Positions 1 through 7,314 of a DNA stretch of 48,257 nt are shown piece by piece (position 1 is the first letter of the stretch; each line of letters opens with the position of its first letter). This DNA is from Spirulina subsalsa FACHB-351 (GTDB taxonomy: Bacteria > Cyanobacteriota > Cyanobacteriia > Cyanobacteriales > Spirulinaceae): assembly GCF_026130165.1 (NCBI RefSeq), contig NZ_JAIHOM010000030.1:1-48257 (forward strand). The letters are read 5' to 3'. The notes beneath the pieces were generated by a model. The model saw only the letters and a program-made list of their open reading frames with translations, was not told the DNA's origin and made no database searches. The position numbers were made by a program, and so were the translations under genes.

Positions 1-75
1 ACGGTAGGGCATACCGGAACTCACGCTTGGGGAGAGATTCCCTCTGGCTTGGTTGGATACGTCCTGCCAAGTTAA
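1..75 (+). pseudogene. tnpB: 3' end of a tnpB gene (partial at window edge)
   Basis: Frame 1 is open from base 1 to a TAA at 73-75. It reads as the C-terminal tail of a cyanobacterial IS200/IS605 TnpB (TVGHTGTHAWGEI...). The same tail motif (TAGHSGT) recurs in the tnpB remnant at 666-908. Only 24 codons lie in the window, so whether the upstream gene is intact cannot be judged. It is followed directly by a right-end hairpin. Confidence 0.6.
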
Positions 76-97
76 GGAAACTCGTTGAACCAAGAAT

Positions 98-125
98 CCC
101 TCGCTTTTAGCGATGGGAGTGTCAA
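98..125 (+). mobile_element. IS200/IS605-type right end (hairpin plus GTGTCAA)
   Basis: CCCTCGCT (98-105) pairs with AGCGATGGG (109-117) around a TTT loop with one bulged T, followed by AGTGTCAA (118-125). This is the usual terminal hairpin of TnpB elements, where the guide RNA (omegaRNA) 3' part ends. Very similar ends occur at 879-922 and 35967-35991. It lies about 40 bp upstream of the PSRP-3 start. Confidence 0.6.
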
Positions 126-162
126 ACGTTGGCCTAAAATATACAGTTGCTCGGAGGTATCT

Positions 163-465
163 TTGGACTCTAGATTTATTTTAAAAGTTCTTTGGTTAGA
201 TGAAAATGTTGCGATCGCAGTGGATCAAGTCGTGGGTAAAGGCACCAGTCCTTTAACCGCCTATTTCTTCTGGCCCCGTAATGACGCTTGGGAACAACTC
301 AAAGAGGAGTTAGAAGCGAAACACTGGATTAGCGAAGCTGAACGGATTAGCCTCCTCAACCGCGCAACGGAAGTCATTAATTACTGGCAAGAAGAAGGCA
401 AGCGCACCCCGATGGGAACCGCCCAAGACAAGTTTCCGGATGTGGTGTTTACGGGCAGTAATTAG
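163..465 (+). CDS. psrp3: Probable 30S ribosomal protein PSRP-3 (Ycf65 family)
   Basis: Plastid-specific ribosomal protein 3 is a small-subunit protein of cyanobacteria and chloroplasts. The core ([49 protein letters not shown]) is the family signature. The reading frame is open from a TTG at 85, but residues before DSRFILK come from the transposon right end and from non-family sequence. I choose TTG 163 because GGAGG (153-157) lies 5 nt upstream and the resulting 100 aa matches the usual family length. The transposon end immediately upstream may have replaced the original promoter or start. The stop is a TAG whose final G is also the first base of a TA-flanked repeat. Confidence 0.88.
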   Translation: MDSRFILKVLWLDENVAIAVDQVVGKGTSPLTAYFFWPRNDAWEQLKEELEAKHWISEAERISLLNRATEVINYWQEEGKRTPMGTAQDKFPDVVFTGSN

Positions 466-625
466 AGTCTGCTGAATAACTCGGGGAGCAGGGGAAGAAG
501 AGAGAGGAGAGAGGAGAGAGGGAGAGTCAGGAGTCCGTCATCATTCTCTATTCTCACTTCTCTATTCGCGGGGGAGTCGGGAATAATTATCAATTATCAA
601 TTCCCTACTCCCTTGTTGAGTCTGT
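465..625. repeat. MITE-like intergenic repeat beginning GAGTCTGCTGAATAA
   Basis: The left end GAGTCTGCTGAATAA (465-479) follows a TA and matches the ends at 5340, 20751, 28355, 35473 and 44583. The interior is purine-rich (AGAGAGG runs) with two AATTATC heptamers near 585-600. The right end (TTGTTGAGTCT, 615-625) is the reverse complement of a segment near the left end of the 35473 element. No coding capacity is seen. Confidence 0.6.
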
Positions 626-643
626 TGTGTGCTAAACTATATT
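616..643 (+). promoter_or_regulatory. Possible sigma70-like promoter at a TnpB left end
   Basis: TTGAGT (616-621) and TATATT (638-643) are separated by 16 bp. They sit about 23 bp before the ATG of the deleted tnpB. A comparable TTGCCA-16-TATAAT arrangement occurs at the end of the window next to another transposon end. It could now read through the tnpB remnant into the STAND gene. Confidence 0.3.
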
Positions 644-665
644 TAGGCTAGTGAGGTTGGCACAA

Positions 666-908
666 ATGTTAGTCTTAGAGTTTAAGGTTAGGGCTAAAAA
701 GCATCAATATACAGCCATAAGAGACGAAAACGCCGCAGGCAACATCTTAAAACTGGGATTAAGTACCGCAGGGCATTCGGGAACTTGGCTACAAGATAGC
801 CTAAACGCTTTGGGAGAGGATACCTCTACTTTTTCAGGAGAAATCCTGTCTAAGCAAGTCACCTCGGTGAACAAAGAATCCCCCGTTATAGCGACGAGAG
901 GAGCTTAA
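666..908 (+). pseudogene. tnpB: tnpB with large internal deletion (N- and C-terminus fused in frame)
   Basis: The first residues (MLVLEFKVRAKKHQYTAI) are the normal N-terminus of cyanobacterial TnpB. The following residues (RDENAAGNILKLGLS) are the third RuvC motif region close to the C-terminus. About 300 residues between them are missing, including the RuvC-I and RuvC-II motifs and the zinc ribbon, yet the frame stays open for 80 aa. The product cannot be a nuclease, so I treat it as a relic. The family start is ATG 666; an in-frame GTG lies at 651. The gene ends inside the right-end hairpin, as in intact elements. Confidence 0.75.
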
Positions 909-922
909 CGGTGGGAGTAGTC
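879..922 (+). mobile_element. Right end of the deleted TnpB element
   Basis: TCCCCCGTTA (879-888) pairs with TAACGGTGGGA (906-916) with one bulge, followed by GTAGTCAA. The tnpB stop TAA lies in the right arm. The GTG used as start of the next gene (911) also lies in this arm, and AGGAG at 899-903 could serve as its ribosome binding site. Confidence 0.65.
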
Positions 923-2257
923 AAGCCATCAACTACAAAACCTCAAAAGGGTGGGATTTTAACGGCAACGGGTTGTGAAAAGTTGGAACAGGCAATCCAA
1001 CAAGCCAATGAAAGCCAAAAATTTCCCCCCAGTTATGGCAAAATTGCTCAACAAGCGGGGATTCCCGTTGAAGTGGCGATTCAGATTCTCTACCGTCAGG
1101 GGAAAAGTGACCTCAAGGCCATTCAATCCCTTTATCGGGCTTTTGGTGTGCGCTTGCAACGGCAGGACTATGAGGTAATCCGCACAGAGGAGGAAGTGGG
1201 GAGGGTTGAACCTCCGGCAGATTGTGTCCTGAGTCCGGGCTATGAGGGACGAGAAGGGTGGCTGGAGCGCCTGAAGGTTGAATTAGAGTCTAATGATTGC
1301 GTGCGACTGTTGACGGGAATTTCTGGGGTGGGGAAAACGACCTTACTCCGTCAGGGGGTGCAGGAGGTGGGGGAGGGGTTTGAGCGGGTGATCTGGATTG
1401 ATGGCGATCGCACTCGTTTCCCCTTTCCCTCCCTGTTACGGCACATTCTCGGGGAAGAAATCGCCCTCAAACTGCCTACCCAATGCCCCTTAGAGCAACA
1501 AGTCCACCATCTCCTGAGCGCCCTGCAAACCACCCCCCAGTTGATCATTTTGGATGGGGTGGAAGCTTGGTTAAACCCGGAACAGGGGATCTTTCAGGAC
1601 AATGGATTACAGCCCTTTCTAGAAGGATTACTCACTCAAACAGAATGCCCCTCCCGGGTGATGGTCGTCTCCTCCTCCCCCTTGCCTGTATCTCTTCCCC
1701 AATGGGAGTTAGAAGGTCTAGATGAGGCCGCCCTAACCCGCTTATTTTACCACTGGGGCATTCCCTTAGACGATGAGGCCAGCCAAGAGAGCTTACGGGA
1801 GATGATGCGCGTCTATGACGGCCATCCTTTAACCCTCAAGATTTTAGCCGGAGAAATCCGTTCCGCCCCCTACTATGGCAATCTGCGCGCCTACTGGCAT
1901 GATTACGGCTACGATTATGAACTAGCCCTCGTTGAAACCCCAGATACAATGGATTCCTCCCCGCCCCTAATCCGGGCTTTAGAGCGCGTCTTGCAACGTC
2001 TAGGCCGTCTGGCTCCCTTAGCCTATGAGTTGTTATGTTTAGGGGCAATGAATCCTCAAGGGGCTGATTTACGAGGATGGCAGTTTTTAATCGGAGATTT
2101 CCCCCTTGTTGAACAAGAAGCGGCCATTTTAAGCCTAAAACAACGTTTTTTGTTAGAAGCCGAAATCAATGATCCCCAAGTGCGTTACAGTTTACACAAA
2201 TTTTTGCGGCACGTTGTAGGATTAACTATACCTGACCACAAGCAAAAGGGAGTGTAG
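911..2257 (+). CDS. NB-ARC STAND ATPase with N-terminal HTH-like domain
   Basis: The domain order is an HTH-like N-terminal module (about 18-90; SYGKIAQQAGIPVEVA), an NB-ARC switch ATPase (about 108-330) and a winged-helix tail (about 360-440; YSLHKFLRHVV). The P-loop GISGVGKTT is at 136-144, Walker B LIILDGVEAWL at 211-221, and GHPLTLKILA at 304-313 is the GxPL motif. The usual arginine of the sensor-1 segment appears replaced (VMVVSSSP, 250-257). STAND proteins act as ligand-triggered oligomerising switches and normally carry their repeat sensor in the same chain. Here the chain ends after the winged helix, and the next gene, 2 bp downstream, encodes only TPRs. No effector domain is recognisable. 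The GTG start lies inside a transposon right end and no ATG exists near the N-terminus, so the true start is uncertain. Confidence 0.85.
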   Translation: MGVVKPSTTKPQKGGILTATGCEKLEQAIQQANESQKFPPSYGKIAQQAGIPVEVAIQILYRQGKSDLKAIQSLYRAFGVRLQRQDYEVIRTEEEVGRVEPPADCVLSPGYEGREGWLERLKVELESNDCVRLLTGISGVGKTTLLRQGVQEVGEGFERVIWIDGDRTRFPFPSLLRHILGEEIALKLPTQCPLEQQVHHLLSALQTTPQLIILDGVEAWLNPEQGIFQDNGLQPFLEGLLTQTECPSRVMVVSSSPLPVSLPQWELEGLDEAALTRLFYHWGIPLDDEASQESLREMMRVYDGHPLTLKILAGEIRSAPYYGNLRAYWHDYGYDYELALVETPDTMDSSPPLIRALERVLQRLGRLAPLAYELLCLGAMNPQGADLRGWQFLIGDFPLVEQEAAILSLKQRFLLEAEINDPQVRYSLHKFLRHVVGLTIPDHKQKGV

Positions 2258-2259
2258 TA

Positions 2260-5200
2260 GTGACTGGCTCGAATCCCAAAATCCAACTTCGTATTCTTTC
2301 TGAAGCTGATGCCTTAAAAGTACGTTATAACCCTACGTCTGGCCAGCTAATTTTACCAAGTTCTGAGTCTAGGGATGGGTCTACGGGGAGACGGGATCAA
2401 GCTTCTCCCTCGGAGGGAGAACGCCCCCAAGTGTTGCGCTTCCTTGAATGTGTCAAATATTGGGCAGGGTTGAGAGAGAATGCAGGGCTTCATGACCAAA
2501 ACCCGCCTACTCTCCATGAAATCCTTAAGGATTTGAATTTAACGGAAATTGCCCATATTCGTTGGGCGTTTTATTATTTACAACTTCATCAACCGATAAA
2601 AGGTGACAGTCCGTTAACCCAAGTTGAGGGGTATTTAGAGGCTTTTGATCATCTCTGCGCATTAGAAGCTTGGGAAGAAGCCAGCGAGATTCTCTTTCTG
2701 CCGATTTCAAGTGAAACCGATGACCGCCCGGAAGAGTTACATCGTCTGTTGTTGAGGTGGGGATATTTACCGGAAGTCATTCACCTTTACCAAACGGTCT
2801 TAGAGCATTTAGAAGATGCGCCCATGGTGAATCCGGTCTGTTTACAAGGCTTAGGTCAGGCCTATTATGCTCTACAAGATTATGACCAGTCGATCACCTA
2901 TTTTCAACGCTATTTAGCGACGGTTGCCGATGTCCCCGATAGCTCTTTAACAACAATTCATTTGTATTTAGGGAATGCTTACTATGCCTTGGGGAATTAT
3001 GAAAACACCATTAGCGCATTAGAACAGTGTCTGGATTTGCCTTTAGTGCAGGTGATTCCCGAGGGGATGGAAAAAACCCTCTATCGCTTGGCCTATGCCT
3101 ACTATCAGAGTCAACGGTATGAAGAGGCGATCGCACAATTTGAAAAATACCTGCCGGGAGTCCAAGGAGACGAACCAGAAACCCTCGAAACTCTGTATTA
3201 TTTGGGTCAGGCCTATAGCGCCATTAGCCAATACCCTCAAGCCATTGATTACCTCACCCGCTATCATAACGCCGCCCCCCAAAATCCGGAAACCAATGCC
3301 CAAGCTTGGCTAACCCTTGGTCGCGCCCATTACGCCCAAAATGCCTACCCCGACACCATTCACGCCCTCGAACAGTATTTAGAACTCGCCCCCTCCCTAG
3401 AGCTAACTCCGCCCCATCAAGTATTCTACCTCCTCGGTCATGCTCATTATGCCCTCAGTGACTATCCCCAAAGTATTGAGGCCCTGCGGCAATATCTCAC
3501 GCAAGCGGTTCAATCTCGGGATGTGTCTAAGCTAGAAAATAGTCTGTTTTATATCAGCACGGCCTACTATACCCTCGGCGACCATACCAACACCATTCGC
3601 TACTTTCAACAATATCTAAAAGTCACCGCTCAAACCCCCACCCCGCGCCGAGAAAAAGCCCTCCTGTGCCTAGGGGAAGCCTACTATGAACTCCAACACT
3701 ATCCCGAAACCATCGAGACACTGCAACAATATCTAGAACAGATCGCACAGGACAACGAAAGTCCAGACTTAGCCATCCCCTACCTACAACTCGGCACCGC
3801 CCACTATGCCTTAGAAAACTACTCGGCCGCCATTGAATATCTACGCCAATATCTCTCCTTAGTAGAAACCCAAGACAATCCCAGCAACCTATGTGCTACC
3901 CTCTTCGCCTTGGGGAAAGCCCATTATTTCCTCCAAGACTATGAACCCGCTATTACTTACCTGCAACAGTACCTCACCCTAAATGGGACTGAATCACTGC
4001 CGAAGAGTGAACAGAGTCCTAATACAGAATGGGGCATGACGTTGTTCTACTTGGGAACAGCTTACTTTGCTTTAGGAGATCCCTCCGCTACGATTGACTA
4101 TTTACAGCAATATCTCACCGTCACGGGGAGTAAAATTGCACCGATGGCCTTAGCGACGACCCTCTTTGACCTCGGACAGTCCTATTTTCTGCTGCAAGAT
4201 TACAGTCAGTCCGTGGACTATCTCCAACAGTACGTTAAATTAAGCCGTCCCGCCGTTCAATCCCTGTTAGATCAGTATCTTGTCCTCCAGAAAAAAAACG
4301 AAAACCCCGAAGGCGGAAAATCGGAGACATCCCTTCCTCTGCCTCCAGAAACCTTAAAAATGTTCAAACTGGAAAGTTGGCATCAACTCCATCAAGGGAT
4401 AATGACCTTAGCGGAAGCTTGTCAACGCTTAGGGGACATGAATCGGGCGATTCGCGGTTATCAGGACTTATTGCCCTTAACTCAACTGTTTGATGATCCC
4501 GTGCGGGAAGGTCAAACCTTAATTAGTGTAGGGAAAGCCTACTTTATCATTGGGCGTTATGGAACGGCGATTGAATACTTAAAACGCTATTTAGTGATTA
4601 CCGAGGCTCTCAGTGATTGGTTAGGCAAGGGGGCGGCTTTACACTACTTAGCTAATGCTTATTTAGGGTTAGGCAATCATCACAAAGCGCTGTCTGTGGG
4701 TCATAAAGCCCTGCGTCTGTGCCGACAAATGGGCGATCGCATTTTAGAAAGCCAAACCCTCGGCAGTTTAGGCCGCACCTACCACGCAACGGGGGACTAC
4801 GACCGCGCCATGTCTCTCTATCAACAACAGTTAAACATTGCCCGCGAAACCCAAGATACAGCGGCCATCGGGGCAGCTTTAGGGAATATGGGCTGGACTT
4901 ACTGTTTATTGGGCAACTACACCCAAGCGATTAAGCATCTGCAACAACATTTAGAGGTCGCCAAGGAAATCGGCGATCGCCTGTCCCAAGGAGAAACCCT
5001 CTGTCACCTCGGAGAAAGCCATCTTCACCTGCAAGAATACTCCCCAGCGCGGGACTACTTGCAAGAAGCCCTGAAAGTAGTCCGTGCTATCCAAACCCGA
5101 CATTGGGAGGCCGAAGTTCTCAAAAACTTAGCCCAACTGAGTCAAAAAACAGGCAACTTAGAACAAGCGCGGGAGTATTGTCAACAAGCGATTACGATTG

Positions 5201-5340
5201 CTACTGATTTAGAACTGCCTGAACTGCAAGGATATCAGGAGTTACAGAAGTATCTACAACCGTCTTTCTTCAGTGGTTTATGGGAAGCGTTATTAGGTTT
5301 AATTCAGCACAAAGTGTTACGCTCTCGTAGTGTTAGTTAG
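2260..5340 (+). CDS. Large tetratricopeptide-repeat protein, probable partner of the STAND ATPase
   Basis: 1026 aa, almost entirely TPR solenoid. I count about 19 repeat units. Twelve in the first block end in variants of LQQYLxL (roughly residues 190-680). Seven more canonical LGN-like units follow (about 710-1000; SLGRTYHATGDYDRAMSLY). The first 100 residues are not repeat-like, and no signal peptide or enzymatic motif is seen. GTG start; GGGAG lies 7 nt upstream inside the end of the preceding gene, and the gap is 2 bp, so translation is probably coupled. By analogy with STAND proteins that end in TPRs, this likely supplies the sensing or scaffold part in trans (inference). The TAG stop uses the first base of a TA-flanked repeat. 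Confidence 0.85.
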   Translation: MTGSNPKIQLRILSEADALKVRYNPTSGQLILPSSESRDGSTGRRDQASPSEGERPQVLRFLECVKYWAGLRENAGLHDQNPPTLHEILKDLNLTEIAHIRWAFYYLQLHQPIKGDSPLTQVEGYLEAFDHLCALEAWEEASEILFLPISSETDDRPEELHRLLLRWGYLPEVIHLYQTVLEHLEDAPMVNPVCLQGLGQAYYALQDYDQSITYFQRYLATVADVPDSSLTTIHLYLGNAYYALGNYENTISALEQCLDLPLVQVIPEGMEKTLYRLAYAYYQSQRYEEAIAQFEKYLPGVQGDEPETLETLYYLGQAYSAISQYPQAIDYLTRYHNAAPQNPETNAQAWLTLGRAHYAQNAYPDTIHALEQYLELAPSLELTPPHQVFYLLGHAHYALSDYPQSIEALRQYLTQAVQSRDVSKLENSLFYISTAYYTLGDHTNTIRYFQQYLKVTAQTPTPRREKALLCLGEAYYELQHYPETIETLQQYLEQIAQDNESPDLAIPYLQLGTAHYALENYSAAIEYLRQYLSLVETQDNPSNLCATLFALGKAHYFLQDYEPAITYLQQYLTLNGTESLPKSEQSPNTEWGMTLFYLGTAYFALGDPSATIDYLQQYLTVTGSKIAPMALATTLFDLGQSYFLLQDYSQSVDYLQQYVKLSRPAVQSLLDQYLVLQKKNENPEGGKSETSLPLPPETLKMFKLESWHQLHQGIMTLAEACQRLGDMNRAIRGYQDLLPLTQLFDDPVREGQTLISVGKAYFIIGRYGTAIEYLKRYLVITEALSDWLGKGAALHYLANAYLGLGNHHKALSVGHKALRLCRQMGDRILESQTLGSLGRTYHATGDYDRAMSLYQQQLNIARETQDTAAIGAALGNMGWTYCLLGNYTQAIKHLQQHLEVAKEIGDRLSQGETLCHLGESHLHLQEYSPARDYLQEALKVVRAIQTRHWEAEVLKNLAQLSQKTGNLEQAREYCQQAITIATDLELPELQGYQELQKYLQPSFFSGLWEALLGLIQHKVLRSRSVS

Positions 5341-5354
5341 GGCTTGCTGAATAA
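5340..5354. repeat. End of TA-flanked MITE-like repeat
   Basis: GGGCTTGCTGAATAA is preceded by TA, with its first G completing the TAG stop of the TPR gene. It is identical to the ends at 28355 and (reverse) 35607-35621. A second end is not obvious before 5400, so the copy may be truncated. The rest of 5355-5604 holds a G-rich heptamer-like tract, a palindrome (5408-5452) and an AT-rich stretch before the kinase start. Confidence 0.6.
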
Positions 5355-5407
5355 GGCTCTAATCCTGAGAATAGGGGATAGGGGGAGTAGGGAGTAATGT
5401 CATTGCG

Positions 5408-5452
5408 TTTCCCTGCGGAACGCTTCGCGAACGCGCAGCGTTCCGCAGGAAA
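5408..5452. repeat. Long extragenic palindrome
   Basis: TTTCCCTGCGGAACGCT (5408-5424) pairs with AGCGTTCCGCAGGAAA (5437-5452) with one unpaired C. The loop contains the smaller palindrome TTCGCGAA (5424-5431). It would form a stable stem in RNA from either strand. It lies between the TPR gene and the first kinase and could limit readthrough. Confidence 0.6.
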
Positions 5453-5604
5453 GGACGGTACGAAGCAATAAGCGTCGGGAGTCGGGAATAATTAGTTAGT
5501 ATTCAGTGAATATTTGTAACAACAATAAAAAAAAGATGTTTAAATAGTTATCCACTGAAATCCAATGCTATTTTGAAAAAAGAATTCCTAGGTCTGGAAA
5601 AGCG

Positions 5605-7230
5605 ATGAGTCAAACCGTTATTAAAAATCGCTACCAAATCATCCGACCTTTAAGTAGCGGTGGTTTTGGTGAAACGTTTATTGTCATTGATCAAGATATG
5701 CCTTCCGGTCGTCAGTGTGTCTTAAAAAAACTGAACCCGATGACCGATGACCCCAAGATTTATCAATTAGTACAGGAGCGTTTTAGTCGAGAAGCGGCTA
5801 TTTTAGAAGATTTGGGCAAAAATCACGCTCAAATTCCCGAATTGTATGGTTATTTTGAGGCGGATAGTGAGTTTTGCCTAGTACAGGAATGGATTGTCGG
5901 TCAAACCTTACGGCAAAAAGTTCAAGAGTTCGGCCCCTTCAACGAAAGTGAGATTAAAACCCTGCTGTTGGATCTCTTGCCTGTGTTGGAATATGTTCAC
6001 AGCAAGCGCATTGTCCACCGAGATATCAAACCCGATAATATTATTTTGCGGGGGGCGGATAACAAACCCGTTCTCATTGATTTTGGCGCAGTGAAAGAAA
6101 CTATGGGAACGGTGATCAGCCCTTCTGGCAATAGTAGCCGTTCTATTGTCATTGGAACCCCCGGTTATATGCCTTCGGAACAAACCGCAGGACGACCCGT
6201 TTTTGCCAGTGATTTATACAGTTTGGGGTTAACAGCTATTTATGGACTAACGGGGAAAGACCCCCAAGAATTGGAAACAGACCCCAGCACCGGAGATATT
6301 ATCTGGCAACATTACGCTCCCAAGGTGTCTCCTACCCTCGCCGGGATTCTGGACAAGGCCATTCAAACCAGTCCAGGTGAGCGTTATCGTACAGCACGGG
6401 AAATGTTGGCTGAGTTGAATCAAGGACAAGTTACTGCTCCTGTTGTGATGCCTACCGTTCAGTCCAATGCTCCCACTACTTATCCGACACCCTCTCCAGC
6501 CCCCTATCCTTCTCCTCCCCCGACTTATCCAGCACAAGCACCGACTGTGGTTTCTAATCACACACCTTCTCCACCTCCTCCTTCCGGGTGGTCTGAGTGG
6601 CAAAAGGCCTTAATTACAGGTAGTGTCATTGGTTTATTTGTGATTGGTGCCATTGTGATGACACGACCTCAACCTGCACCCGTTGGGACGAATTCTAATA
6701 CACCGGAAGAAACATCAAGTAGCACAGGAAACCCGGATGATTCTTCTGCTGAATCATCCCCCCCTTCTCAGCAACAATATGCAGGGAACAATCCCGTTCA
6801 AAATACATCTGCTATTTCTCAAAATGAAGCGTTGAGCGTCATTCGTCAATGGCAACAATACAAACGAGAGATTTTCGCTCCTCCCTATAGACGTTCTCTA
6901 GGAGAAGAAATTTTAACAGGTCAGGCGTTTCGCAGCAACATCCAACAAACGGATGGGACAGAAAGTTCAGTAGATTGGTTGCAAAACAACAACGCCTACT
7001 ATTCTTATGGGGTGCAAGACATCGGAGAAGTTAAGGATTTTATGTCCAGTGGAAATAACGCAACACTTCATGTTGTGGTGACAGAACAACGAGCGTTATA
7101 CAAAGATGGTAGAAGGAGTGACCAAGAAAGTGCTTTTGATACACGCCTAGTTGAGTATAATTTAGAACGAGTTGGCGGAAGGGTCAAAATTGCTGACTAC
7201 CGGACATTGAGTGTCTTACAACGACGATAA
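5605..7230 (+). CDS. Membrane-anchored Ser/Thr protein kinase with ARC6/IMS-like C-terminal domain
   Basis: Hanks-type kinase domain (about 10-270): glycine loop GGFGETF at 19-25, ATP-binding K41 in CVLKKL, catalytic HRDIKPDN at 138-145, DFG at 159-161, GTPGYMPSEQ before helix F. A Pro-rich linker (about 280-328) leads to one membrane segment (about 334-353). After a low-complexity stretch, residues 405-538 resemble the IMS/DUF4101 domain known from ARC6 and many cyanobacterial proteins (IRQWQQYKREIF...ILTGQAF...YYSYGVQDI). With the kinase inside the cell, this domain would be periplasmic. It is paralogous to the kinase at 8776-10542, from which it differs mainly outside the catalytic domain. 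The IMS assignment is by remembered pattern. Confidence 0.9.
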   Translation: MSQTVIKNRYQIIRPLSSGGFGETFIVIDQDMPSGRQCVLKKLNPMTDDPKIYQLVQERFSREAAILEDLGKNHAQIPELYGYFEADSEFCLVQEWIVGQTLRQKVQEFGPFNESEIKTLLLDLLPVLEYVHSKRIVHRDIKPDNIILRGADNKPVLIDFGAVKETMGTVISPSGNSSRSIVIGTPGYMPSEQTAGRPVFASDLYSLGLTAIYGLTGKDPQELETDPSTGDIIWQHYAPKVSPTLAGILDKAIQTSPGERYRTAREMLAELNQGQVTAPVVMPTVQSNAPTTYPTPSPAPYPSPPPTYPAQAPTVVSNHTPSPPPPSGWSEWQKALITGSVIGLFVIGAIVMTRPQPAPVGTNSNTPEETSSSTGNPDDSSAESSPPSQQQYAGNNPVQNTSAISQNEALSVIRQWQQYKREIFAPPYRRSLGEEILTGQAFRSNIQQTDGTESSVDWLQNNNAYYSYGVQDIGEVKDFMSSGNNATLHVVVTEQRALYKDGRRSDQESAFDTRLVEYNLERVGGRVKIADYRTLSVLQRR

Positions 7231-7241
7231 TTACCCTATGA

Positions 7242-7268
7242 ATCTAATCTATTAATGATAGATTAGAT
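7242..7268. other. Perfect 11-bp inverted repeat, 5-nt loop
   Basis: ATCTAATCTAT (7242-7252) and ATAGATTAGAT (7258-7268) form an AT-rich hairpin between the kinase and hydrolase genes. A T-rich stretch follows but there is no clean U-tract, so it is at most a weak terminator. It could equally be an operator-like palindrome for the downstream gene. Confidence 0.45.
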
Positions 7269-7314
7269 AGATTCACTTTGATTTTCACTTTGAATTATTC
7301 TTAATGAGGGAATT

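Noticed and set aside
85-162. TTG at 85 as start of the PSRP-3 gene
   Set aside because: Residues from 85 to 162 derive from a transposon end; the Shine-Dalgarno-backed TTG at 163 gives the family length.
911-5340. Calling the STAND/TPR pair an antiphage system
   Set aside because: No effector domain and no defence genes nearby; STAND proteins also serve signalling, so only the split architecture is claimed.
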